A stretch of DNA of 64,000 bases, from positions 1-64,000 of IMG/VR virus record IMGVR_UViG_3300044641_009589; one strand, written 5' to 3'. The DNA comes from a virus. Of this stretch, positions 25,781-33,273 are shown piece after piece. A program made the translations under genes and the position numbers. The first letter of the stretch is position 1; every line of letters begins with the position of its first letter. The notes beneath the pieces were generated by a model. The model saw nothing but the letters and a program-made list of their open reading frames with translations. It did not search any database and was not told the DNA's origin.

Positions 25781-25789
25781 GTGTATTAT
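25781..25789 (+). promoter_or_regulatory. late-promoter-like GTGTATTAT, 14 nt before ATG
   Basis: Plus strand: GTGTATTATAGCATATGG, 14 nt from motif to ATG 25795; no Shine-Dalgarno. Confidence 0.65.
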
Positions 25790-25794
25790 AGCAT

Positions 25795-26433
25795 ATGGGG
25801 AGCAATGAAAGCAGGGTTAAAGATTTTATCGCTCACGTTAAGGCTGTGGCAAAAGAGCACGGAGTAGTTGTAAAAATAAAAAATAGCAACAACGTCAGGG
25901 AGCCTGCTGGTAACACCCTTTGCTGTGGATACTTTTTAGATTCTGATAACGAAAAAACCATAGTGGTTGCCAGGGGCGACAGGCCGCTTCACGAATGGCT
26001 TGGGTTTCTTGTGCACGAGTACTGCCACATGATGCAGTGGATAGAGCGATCTCCGGCTTACACGAACACGTTTCTTAAAGGCGGTGAGGACGCAACTTAC
26101 AAGCTTTCCCTTCTTGAAAACGGCGAAGCAAACTACAACAAGCGTTTACGCCGTGTCTACACTAAAAAAACTATTGCCTGCGAGCTTGACTGCGAAAGGC
26201 GAGCCGTTAAAACTATAAGAAAATTTGGACTGCCGATAAATGTTGAAAATTACAAAAGATCTGCGGCAATAACCCTCTACAAATACTGGGTTCTTTGTAA
26301 TACTGGTAAGTGGATTGGTGATTCTTTTGAGAGAAAAAGATCGCTCATAAATAAAGTAAAACCGTCCCTAAAGGGGCGGTTTAATTGTGTGCCGAAAGAA
26401 ATAGAGGTGGCTTTTTCACACATCAGCACATAA
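25795..26433 (+). CDS. putative HExxH metallopeptidase
   Basis: 212 residues. FLVHEYCHMMQWIE contains the zinc-binding HExxH (HEYCH) near residue 75; the Glu in TIACELDCERRAV is a candidate third ligand. Phage proteins of this kind are annotated as putative metallopeptidases without a proven substrate. It is a single gene on the plus strand between two minus-strand virion blocks and has its own late-type motif. Its last 75 nt also encode, on the other strand, a terminator for the opposing operon. Confidence 0.7.
   Translation: MGSNESRVKDFIAHVKAVAKEHGVVVKIKNSNNVREPAGNTLCCGYFLDSDNEKTIVVARGDRPLHEWLGFLVHEYCHMMQWIERSPAYTNTFLKGGEDATYKLSLLENGEANYNKRLRRVYTKKTIACELDCERRAVKTIRKFGLPINVENYKRSAAITLYKYWVLCNTGKWIGDSFERKRSLINKVKPSLKGRFNCVPKEIEVAFSHIST
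26359..26382 (-). terminator. terminator of the minus-strand operon, inside the opposing gene
   Basis: AAACCGTCCC (26359-26368) and GGGGCGGTTT (26373-26382) form a 10-bp stem (one G-T pair) with a TAAA loop. On the minus strand it is followed by a broken T tract (TTTTACTTTATTTAT). It lies 40 nt after the stop of the minus-strand Cys-rich gene. On the plus strand only TTTAATT follows, so it is less likely to act in that direction. Confidence 0.7.
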
Positions 26434-26980
26434 GATGCTGTAAGCCTTTTCTATCGATAACCTTTTGTCTCTCTCCACACACGGTACTAATCCAAGTATA
26501 AGAGCATCCGTCTGTATAAAAATCTAAAATTTGCTGGCCCATTACGGCTTGACTGAAGCCTAAATTGTTTACACTTGGCGTGCCTGAAATAGCATTGTTC
26601 AAACAGTCGCATTCGGCTTTTCTTGAGGCTTCTGCTCTTTGCGCTGGGGTTGCGTTTTGTGGCAATGCTGCAACCACAGAGTTTGCATACGATTGGCATT
26701 TTGCAATTATTATGTCACCCTTCGTAAACTTTTTTGTTGAGCAAGGGTTGTTATTATTCCTTTTAATGTCTTTTGCGCACTGATTAGATCCAGGGCTTCC
26801 AACAGATCCAGACAGTTGTTTAACAGCCTCACATATTTTAGTTATACTTAGTTGATTTGTGCCTTCTATGCAGCAGTTGCACGAAAGACTAGTTGGTGAT
26901 TTTGTACCTGGCGCAATTTGCGTGTCTTGCCGCGCAAACAACATAATGTGTTTTTTAATTAATCTTTCTAGTTTACTCAT
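26423..26980 (-). CDS. Cys-rich late protein with basic N-terminal helix
   Basis: 185 residues, about 11 cysteines, in pairs such as SCNCCIEG, CDCLNNA and SYTWISTVCG. N-terminus MSKLERLIKKHIMLFARQDT, then a Pro/Thr linker, as in other late proteins of this phage. It resembles 37735-38304 in design (a helix, linker, then Cys-spaced helices) but not clearly in sequence. Overlaps the upstream gene by 8 nt and the opposing peptidase gene by 11 nt at the 3' end. Function unknown. Confidence 0.75.
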   Translation of the reverse strand: MSKLERLIKKHIMLFARQDTQIAPGTKSPTSLSCNCCIEGTNQLSITKICEAVKQLSGSVGSPGSNQCAKDIKRNNNNPCSTKKFTKGDIIIAKCQSYANSVVAALPQNATPAQRAEASRKAECDCLNNAISGTPSVNNLGFSQAVMGQQILDFYTDGCSYTWISTVCGERQKVIDRKGLQHLMC

Positions 26981-27635
26981 TTTCTAGCCCCGCCTCGCTG
27001 TTTTCTCTGTCTTCTTCTTCTCTTTCCCGTATTTCGTATTCAGCTTCTAACCAAGTGTCAGGCCAGTGATAGTAAGTACCACCACGGCTTAGATGCTGCA
27101 TCCAGCTTAGTATCTGCTGCAAAGTCCATCCTCGTTGTAAAGCAGCACAAACCTCTCCAACAACAGTTGGTGTCCATAAGTTTTCTGTTAGGCCATCTTG
27201 TATAGAAATTGCGACTCTTACAACAAGCTGCTCTGCGTCAGACCCAAGTGGAAGATTAAGAGCATTTACAAAACTCCATATTATTGACCTGACAATCTCT
27301 GAGACTACATCTGTTTGTCTTCCCAAATAAAACCATACAGACAGATCCCACAAGATGTTTTCAACAAGCGTAAGATGCACAACAAGCATTTCTGCCAATG
27401 GTCGTGTAAATCCAAGGTGGTACATCAAAAAATAAACGATTGCATCATTTATACCACCAAACCTTCGAATTATTGAATCAAGTATATCCGACATCCACGT
27501 ATCAAATTTTGATGGTGCTGACAAAGAGTGGGTTGGTGTTCCCTCTATTGGCACACTTGGCTCATCAAAACGCGTAGGAAAATCCGCAGCTGCCGCGTTA
27601 ATGTGTTTTATTATGCCCAACCGCATTTGATCCAT
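26973..27635 (-). CDS. hypothetical late protein
   Basis: 220 residues. Begins MDQMRLGIIKHINAAAADFP, then a Pro-rich linker (PSVPIEGTPTHSL), then helical amphipathic or hydrophobic segments (AIVYFLMYHLGF, MLVVHLTLVENILWDLSVWF). Ends in a highly acidic tail. Not recognised. First gene of the two-gene minus-strand operon, 14 nt after a GTGTATTTA motif and without a Shine-Dalgarno. Confidence 0.75.
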   Translation of the reverse strand: MDQMRLGIIKHINAAAADFPTRFDEPSVPIEGTPTHSLSAPSKFDTWMSDILDSIIRRFGGINDAIVYFLMYHLGFTRPLAEMLVVHLTLVENILWDLSVWFYLGRQTDVVSEIVRSIIWSFVNALNLPLGSDAEQLVVRVAISIQDGLTENLWTPTVVGEVCAALQRGWTLQQILSWMQHLSRGGTYYHWPDTWLEAEYEIREREEEDRENSEAGLENE

Positions 27636-27640
27636 AAAAT

Positions 27641-27649
27641 TAAATACAC
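27641..27649 (-). promoter_or_regulatory. late-promoter-like GTGTATTTA, 14 nt before ATG
   Basis: Minus strand GTGTATTTAATTTTATGG. Same 14-nt spacing and TATGG start as the other predicted leaderless genes. The divergent exonuclease gene starts 18 bp further on. Confidence 0.65.
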
Positions 27650-27666
27650 GAACACTACAATCCTAC

Positions 27667-28305
27667 ATGAACAAGAGGAATTTCGTTGTTTACGATATTG
27701 AAACCACTGGTCTAGATTATGAAAACGGTGCCGAGATAGTTCAAATAGCTGCAGTAACACTTAATTACTCGGATTACGAAATATCAAAAACAATTCCAGA
27801 ATTTTGCATTACCGTTCAACCACAAAGTCCTGAAAAGGCTGATGCCAAAGCAATACAAGTAATTGGCCAAGATCTTTGGACAAAAGCGCAAACCGATGGA
27901 ATGCATCCAAAGACTGCTCTTAGAAAGTTTAAAGAGTATCTCTCTATATCAAATCCTTCTGAAAATCCATGGGAATACCCCATAATTGTTGGTTATAACA
28001 ATTGTAATTTTGACGATAGATTTGTTGAATACTGGATGCGCAAATACAAGATAATTAATGGCAAAAATGATTGCCCGTGGTCAAACATAAAACTCGATAT
28101 GATGCCCATGATGTTTTCTATTTTTGGCAGGGATAACCTTAAAAATAACAGACTAGACACTTACGCTGGTTTACTTGGTATGAAAAGGACATCTGAGACT
28201 CACGACGCACTTGAGGACGTGAAGATTACGGCGGAAATGTTTAAACGGTATATGTCGTTTATGAACTTTAAGATACGTCCTAAGATCAAGATAACAGCTG
28301 AGTAA
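27667..28305 (+). CDS. dnaQ: DnaQ-like 3'-5' exonuclease (proofreading)
   Basis: 212 residues. DEDDh exonuclease motifs: VVYDIETTGL (Asp/Glu of ExoI), VGYNNCNFDDRFVEYW (ExoII), THDALEDVKIT (ExoIII His and Asp). It removes mispaired 3' ends. It lies 3 nt before the C-terminal polymerase gene, which supports a role as the epsilon-like proofreading partner of the split Pol III. A CTACAAT element ends 7 nt before the ATG. Confidence 0.92.
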   Translation: MNKRNFVVYDIETTGLDYENGAEIVQIAAVTLNYSDYEISKTIPEFCITVQPQSPEKADAKAIQVIGQDLWTKAQTDGMHPKTALRKFKEYLSISNPSENPWEYPIIVGYNNCNFDDRFVEYWMRKYKIINGKNDCPWSNIKLDMMPMMFSIFGRDNLKNNRLDTYAGLLGMKRTSETHDALEDVKITAEMFKRYMSFMNFKIRPKIKITAE

Positions 28306-28308
28306 AGT

Positions 28309-29853
28309 ATGTTCAACATCGAAGAAGTAAATTTTAAAAACGACAAAACATGGCGCTTAATTCAAAGTGGAAACACTGGCGGTGTTTTTCAACTCGAAAG
28401 CGAGCTTGGAAAGCAGTGGGCCTCCAAGATAAAGCCTAAAAACATAAATGAACTTAGCGCGGTTCTTGCACTTATTAGACCGGCGTGTCTTGAGTCTGGA
28501 ATGACTGAAAAATACGCGAGAGTAAAGAACGGGCTTGATGTCGCCCACAAGTTTGGAGATGAGGACGTTGACCGTATTCTGCAGCCAACAAGCGGAGTTC
28601 TCATTTATCAGGAACAGCTAATGAAATTTGGTGGCGAGATCGCATGGAAGGAAATGCCTTATATTGACCGTCTAGTTATTGTTGATAAGCTAAGAAAGGG
28701 CATTGGAAAGAAGGATTATAAAGTAATCAGTGATCTTCGTGAAAAGTTTGTTTCTGGCTGTGTAAAAAATGGAAAGTCAAAAGACTTGGCAGAGCAGCTG
28801 TTTTCAATGATTGAAAGCGCTGGAAGATACGCCTTTAATGATGCTCACGCGAAAAAATATGCAGTGTGGTCTTACAGAACTGCGTATATGAAGGCGAACT
28901 TTCCGCATGAGTTTTATTGCACATACCTAACATACTCCAAGGCTAGACAAAAATCAAGAGAAGAGCTTCACGATATGATTAATGAGGCGAAGCTTTGTGG
29001 TATAAAAATACTTCCACCAACAATCACGGAGTCGTCAAAAGACTTTAAAATTGTCAACGATAATAACTCAAAGAGTATTATATTTGGTCTTAGCCACATC
29101 AAGCAGTTTGGAGAGAAGGACTGGGAAACAATAAAGACGAATAGACCAAAGCACTTTTCTGAATTCATAAACCTTGCCTATAGGGAAAAGGATTCTTTGC
29201 GATCTCTTGGTGTAGAATCCCTAATAAAAAGTGGGGCTTGTGATTTGTATGGAATTGGAAGAAAAACAATGCTTGATGTCGTTGGTGCCATGAACGAACT
29301 AACACCAAGAGAGGTTAAGTACGTTGTGGACGAAATTTGTAAAAATGAACCGAACAACTCGGTATCATTAATTAAGCAAAAAATGATTGAGTGTTCTGAG
29401 ACTATTAGTACTAAAAAGAGAAAGCCAATAGTCAAATCTGAGGCTGATGCAATAGATGAAAACGCAAAGGACACAACTGACTGGAAGGCCTCTAGTGAAC
29501 AAGAACTTTTGTCTATTGCAATGACTTGCAGCGCAGTAGATGAGTACAAAGATATAGCTGACTTTACATGCAAGGATTGCCACAGGATGCTGCGAAACAA
29601 CAAAGGTATCACAAAAAGGGTTATTGCATCAATTGTAGACACAACGTTTACAGTCACGAAGAAGGGTGAAAATCCTGGCCAGGAAATGTGTCAAATAAAC
29701 ATTACTGACTCAAGTGGCAGCATAAGAATCGTTATTTTCCCAAATGCATACGCAAAACACAAATCAAAAATTAGAAAGGACGGCAAATATGAGTTTACCA
29801 TAAGAGGAACTGGAAGCGGATGGTCAGTAGAGTCTTTAACAGAAATAAGTTAA
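28309..29853 (+). CDS. dnaE: DNA polymerase III alpha subunit, C-terminal half (fingers, beta-binding, OB)
   Basis: 514 residues. It opens MFNIEEVNFKNDKTWRLI and by residue 25 reaches GVFQLES, the conserved start of the DnaE fingers. LALIRPACLESGM, VLIYQEQLMKF, LRKGIGKKD and YAFNDAHAKKYAVWSYRTAY follow in family order. The last 110 residues form an OB fold (INITDSSGSIRIVIFPNAYA). No catalytic aspartates are here; they are in the 15695-17578 gene. Together the halves total 1141 residues, close to bacterial DnaE. No intein C-terminal block precedes the first extein-like residues, so the two chains probably assemble non-covalently. Confidence 0.93.
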   Translation: MFNIEEVNFKNDKTWRLIQSGNTGGVFQLESELGKQWASKIKPKNINELSAVLALIRPACLESGMTEKYARVKNGLDVAHKFGDEDVDRILQPTSGVLIYQEQLMKFGGEIAWKEMPYIDRLVIVDKLRKGIGKKDYKVISDLREKFVSGCVKNGKSKDLAEQLFSMIESAGRYAFNDAHAKKYAVWSYRTAYMKANFPHEFYCTYLTYSKARQKSREELHDMINEAKLCGIKILPPTITESSKDFKIVNDNNSKSIIFGLSHIKQFGEKDWETIKTNRPKHFSEFINLAYREKDSLRSLGVESLIKSGACDLYGIGRKTMLDVVGAMNELTPREVKYVVDEICKNEPNNSVSLIKQKMIECSETISTKKRKPIVKSEADAIDENAKDTTDWKASSEQELLSIAMTCSAVDEYKDIADFTCKDCHRMLRNNKGITKRVIASIVDTTFTVTKKGENPGQEMCQINITDSSGSIRIVIFPNAYAKHKSKIRKDGKYEFTIRGTGSGWSVESLTEIS

Positions 29854-29860
29854 TTTTATA

Positions 29861-29887
29861 TTGAAAACAGAGTTAGATAACTACAAT
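29861..29887 (+). promoter_or_regulatory. possible early/middle promoter for ssb
   Basis: TTGAAA at 29861-29866 and TACAAT at 29882-29887 with a 15-nt spacer, slightly short for a sigma-70 promoter. CTACAAT also precedes the reductase (3987-3993) and exonuclease (27653-27659) genes, and CTATAAT precedes the gene at 63749. Confidence 0.35.
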
Positions 29888-29903
29888 AAGGCACAGGTAC
29901 AAC

Positions 29904-30332
29904 ATGTCAAATTTTAACAAAGTCGTTTTGGTAGGTAACTTGGTTAGTGATCCCGAGCTAAAGGAAATTGGCGATAACAACAGTGTTGTTCGATTCAGAA
30001 TGGCAATTAATCGCCGCTACACCACGAAGTCTGGTGAAAAGAAGGAAGAAACCACATACATTGATTGTGAGATGTGGGGTTCTAGAGCTGGTGTAATTTC
30101 CGAGTATCTAAAGAAGTCGGACCCGATTCTTGTAGAGGGACATCTAAAGCAAGAAAACTGGGAAAACAAGGATGGCGAAAAGAGAAGCAAGATCCTTGTT
30201 AGCATTGAAGACTTTGAGTTTCTTTCAAAGCGAGGCTCGGGCGATTCACAGCAAAGCGAATCAAAGCCATCGCAAAAGATCACAAAAAAGTCTACTCAAA
30301 AGCAGTCTGATCTTCAGGACATCCCATTCTAA
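29904..30332 (+). CDS. ssb: single-stranded DNA-binding protein
   Basis: 142 residues. OB fold with the bacterial SSB signature: NKVVLVGNLVSDPELKE, RFRMAINRRYTTKSGEKKEE, TYIDCEMWGSRAG, YLKKSDPILVEGHLKQENWE. A Gln/Ser/Lys-rich linker leads to the acidic protein-interaction tip DLQDIPF. It coats ssDNA at the fork and recruits partners. The stop overlaps the next small gene (TAATG). Confidence 0.96.
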   Translation: MSNFNKVVLVGNLVSDPELKEIGDNNSVVRFRMAINRRYTTKSGEKKEETTYIDCEMWGSRAGVISEYLKKSDPILVEGHLKQENWENKDGEKRSKILVSIEDFEFLSKRGSGDSQQSESKPSQKITKKSTQKQSDLQDIPF

Positions 30333-30508
30333 TGTCTTCAATTAAGATTGTCAAAATTCTTGAGATCTTGCAGGCCAGGGGTTTACTCAAAGCCCCTGGC
30401 CAGCTTGATTTACTTGCTGAAGAAATTGAAAAAGAGCTTAACCTTTCATCGAAGGCCAGCACTAAAAACTTAGGAAAGTTTAAAGGGTTTACTACAGGTG
30501 AGCGATAA
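30332..30508 (+). CDS. small hypothetical protein downstream of ssb
   Basis: 58 residues, MSSIKIVKILEILQARGLLK, then APGQLDLLAEEIEKELN and a basic tail. It starts on the ssb stop (TAATG) and runs 11 nt into the next gene, the arrangement of a translated gene. Predicted to form two helices. The codons for residues 14-24 form a strong RNA hairpin. Function unknown. Confidence 0.55.
   Translation: MSSIKIVKILEILQARGLLKAPGQLDLLAEEIEKELNLSSKASTKNLGKFKGFTTGER
30373..30401 (+). repeat. perfect 9-bp inverted repeat (RNA hairpin)
   Basis: GGCCAGGGG (30373-30381) and CCCCTGGCC (30393-30401) with an 11-nt loop. No T tract follows on either strand, so it is not a standard terminator. It lies inside the 58-residue gene between ssb and the glycosyltransferase island. 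Confidence 0.7.
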
Positions 30509-32165
30509 AAAAAGAATTCTGCTAGTTAGTGAATTTAGCCTGCTAAACACAGGCTTTTCTGTTATGGCATATGACGTCCTTTCAAGACTTCACAAGAGCG
30601 GAAAGTACGAGGTTGCGGAGCTGGCATCTTATGTTTCAGATGACGATCCAAGAATAAATCAGTTGCCTTGGAAGGTTTATCCAGTAATACCATCGCAGTC
30701 GAAAAAAGACGAGATGGAAAGATTCCATCGCGAATATCAAACCTCGCAGTTCGGCTCGTTAAGATTTGAAAGTGCGGTAAATCATTTTAAGCCAGATATT
30801 GTTTTTTCCTATCGGGATTACTGGCATGATGAGTTTATAACAAAATCGCCGTCAAGACCGTATTATACTTACATATGGTCAGCGTGTGTTGACTCAGAGC
30901 CACCAAGAGATGAATGGCTATCAACATTTTCAACTGTTGATTTGCTAACATCATATACGCAATGGGGGCTTAATGTTCTTAGAAAATACGGTGGCGGAAA
31001 GCTAAACGTATCTCAAATAGATACTATGCCAGGCGTTGACATAGATGTCTTCAAGCCTATGGATAAAGTAAAGATTAGAGAAGAGTACGGAATACCAAAA
31101 GACGCAAATATCATAATGACCGTAATGAGAAATCAGCCAAGAAAGCTCTTTCCAAATATTATGAGCGCTTTCGCAAATGCGCTTGATAATTTGTACAAGC
31201 TTGGGCTTGGAGATATCGCTGATAAGACCTATCTATATCTGCACACAGGAAACCCAGATTGCGGATTTGATATCCCAAAAGAGATAATCAGATACGGTGT
31301 TGGTAATAGAGTAATAGTTACTTATTATTGCCAGACGTGCAAGCAGTCCACTCCTGGTTTTTATTCTGGAGATAGAAAGTATTGCCCAAAGTGCAGAGCC
31401 AAAGCCTGCGCAATGGCAAATACATCTAACGGATCAACAAGAGAGGAGCTTGCAAAAATCTACAACCTTGCTGATCTATATATTCAGTATAGCGTAGCTG
31501 GCGCACTTGAGATTCCAATAATTGAAGCAAAGGCTTGTGGTGTCCCAGTAGTTTCTGTGGATTACGCAGCTCCGTATGAGCTAGCTAGACTTGGCGGTGG
31601 ATACGGACAGGTAAGAATGGCTGGTTGGAAGCAAGAGTCTGTCAGAGAGACTAGTCAGATTCGTGGCGTTCCAGACGATAAGCACTTGGAGGAAATATTG
31701 ACTAGCTTCCTGCAAGAGGGAGAAGAAAAAAGAATGCTGATGCGATCTCTTGCTAGAGAAACGGCTGAGCATTATCACTCAAGTGATGGTTTTGCTAAAA
31801 AATGGGACGATATATTCTCGTCCATACCAGCAAAAAATCCGTTTAGATGGTTTGCCCCGCCGAATATTTCTAGCTACATTAATCTGCAGAGTAATGGATC
31901 TTATGATGCCTTTAATGCTTGTTCTATAGCTTCTCACGCATTCACTAGGGGGTGTATGCAGGGGACACCGTTTCAAATGGCGGCAATATCCGATGTTATG
32001 AACAACAACTCCGCTTTCACTGGAAACGACATAAATCTTGAGAAACTAAACAACATTGCAAATAAGGAAGTGTTTGAAAGGAACAATTTCGAGCAAAATC
32101 GATATTTCAGCAATGTTAATAAAAAGAGCGCAGTCCAAAATAAAGGGAATGTGAAATTAATATGA
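30498..32165 (+). CDS. glycosyltransferase (GT-B) with zinc-ribbon insertion
   Basis: 555 residues from GTG 30498. GT4-like N-terminus (KRILLVSEFSLLNTGFSVMA). The donor-site region is YSVAGALEIPIIEAKACGVP, then VVSVDYAAPYEL (E-x7-E-like). Between the two Rossmann domains, at about residues 275-300, sits YYCQTCKQSTPGFYSGDRKY followed by CPKCRAK, a C-x2-C...C-x2-C zinc ribbon that is unusual for this fold. The C-terminal 100 residues are Asn-rich and unassigned. First gene of the sugar-transfer cluster; its stop overlaps the next start. Confidence 0.85.
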   Translation: MSDKKRILLVSEFSLLNTGFSVMAYDVLSRLHKSGKYEVAELASYVSDDDPRINQLPWKVYPVIPSQSKKDEMERFHREYQTSQFGSLRFESAVNHFKPDIVFSYRDYWHDEFITKSPSRPYYTYIWSACVDSEPPRDEWLSTFSTVDLLTSYTQWGLNVLRKYGGGKLNVSQIDTMPGVDIDVFKPMDKVKIREEYGIPKDANIIMTVMRNQPRKLFPNIMSAFANALDNLYKLGLGDIADKTYLYLHTGNPDCGFDIPKEIIRYGVGNRVIVTYYCQTCKQSTPGFYSGDRKYCPKCRAKACAMANTSNGSTREELAKIYNLADLYIQYSVAGALEIPIIEAKACGVPVVSVDYAAPYELARLGGGYGQVRMAGWKQESVRETSQIRGVPDDKHLEEILTSFLQEGEEKRMLMRSLARETAEHYHSSDGFAKKWDDIFSSIPAKNPFRWFAPPNISSYINLQSNGSYDAFNACSIASHAFTRGCMQGTPFQMAAISDVMNNNSAFTGNDINLEKLNNIANKEVFERNNFEQNRYFSNVNKKSAVQNKGNVKLI

Positions 32166-33271
32166 GAGTAGCATACATATCTGTTTACCGTGATGGCACC
32201 GGTTATGGAAACTCGTCTAGAGATTTTATTAAGTGCCTACAGGGTCAAGGAGTAGACGTAACACCAATTTGGTTTAGTTTAAATCAAAGACCAAACTTTA
32301 TTGACGCCCAAATAAAAGAGGGTGGCTCGCTTGATGGCGTGGATGTTGTAATTCAGCAAACGATTCCAAACACATTTGTTAGAACTGAAGGCGTAAAAAA
32401 CATCGGTCTTTTTTATTGGGAAACTTCTTCGTTTTCTGACTCTGGCTGGCAGTACTCTTGCAATTTGATGGACGAGATATGGATGACTACGCCAGAGCAA
32501 ATTGAGGCTGCTGTAGATTCTGGTGTTACTGCTCCGATTGGTATGGTAACAAGACCAGCTGATTTTTCAAAATATAATAGTTGGTGTAACCAAAAGCTAG
32601 ATCTTCCAGAAGAAATACAAGACACGTATAAGTTTTACACTATCTCAGATTACTCGTACAGGAAGAATATTTCTGGTACAATTGCGGCGTTTTTGTCTGA
32701 GTTTACATCTAGAGATAACGTTTCTCTTGTTATAAAAACATATATTGACGGTAAAAATCCATCGGAATCACTAGACGCAGTAAAGGCGTCTATAGAATCT
32801 CTAAAGTCTGAAATTAAAAGACCAGAAAGATTGCACCCTAAAATATACCTTATCACTGATGTTTTGCCTGAAAATGAATTAGCTGCTATTCACGGCAGCT
32901 GTGATTGCTTTGTCAGTGCTTCTCGTGGAGAGGGCGAGTGCATTCCAGCTTTTGATGCAGCAGCAATGGGCAAACCAGTAATAGCAACTCACTTCAATGG
33001 TATAAAAAGAATGTTTCCTGCAGACTACGAGCCAACAGTGAAGGATATGATAAGCAAGCCGGTTTTTGCCATGTCAAAGGGTGCGATAGTTCCAGGGCTG
33101 TATTCTCACAGAGGGGAATGGATGGAGGGATCTCTTTCCGAAATGATGTTCAAGATGAGAAGGGCTGCAAATGGGCACTACGAAAAAATCGCAAAAGAAA
33201 ACGTAAGACACATGCACAATACCTTTTCGTATGAAGTGGTTGGTCCAAAGATAGTATCAATGCTGAGATAA
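32162..33271 (+). CDS. glycosyltransferase (GT4-like)
   Basis: 369 residues. MRVAYISVYRDGTGYGNSSR is the N-terminal Gly loop. KFYTISDYSYRKNISGTIAA is the inter-domain strand with donor-loop residues, and SRGEGECIPAFDAAAMGKPV, then IATHFNG is the nucleotide-sugar region. Second gene of the cluster, ATGA overlap upstream, 2-nt gap downstream. Acceptor unknown. Confidence 0.85.
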   Translation: MRVAYISVYRDGTGYGNSSRDFIKCLQGQGVDVTPIWFSLNQRPNFIDAQIKEGGSLDGVDVVIQQTIPNTFVRTEGVKNIGLFYWETSSFSDSGWQYSCNLMDEIWMTTPEQIEAAVDSGVTAPIGMVTRPADFSKYNSWCNQKLDLPEEIQDTYKFYTISDYSYRKNISGTIAAFLSEFTSRDNVSLVIKTYIDGKNPSESLDAVKASIESLKSEIKRPERLHPKIYLITDVLPENELAAIHGSCDCFVSASRGEGECIPAFDAAAMGKPVIATHFNGIKRMFPADYEPTVKDMISKPVFAMSKGAIVPGLYSHRGEWMEGSLSEMMFKMRRAANGHYEKIAKENVRHMHNTFSYEVVGPKIVSMLR

Positions 33272-33273
33272 AA

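Noticed and set aside
17520-28350. Intein split of the polymerase
   Set aside because: The first half lacks an N-intein (no Cys/Ser block A and about 25-100 extra residues), and the second lacks a C-intein ending in HN before a nucleophile.
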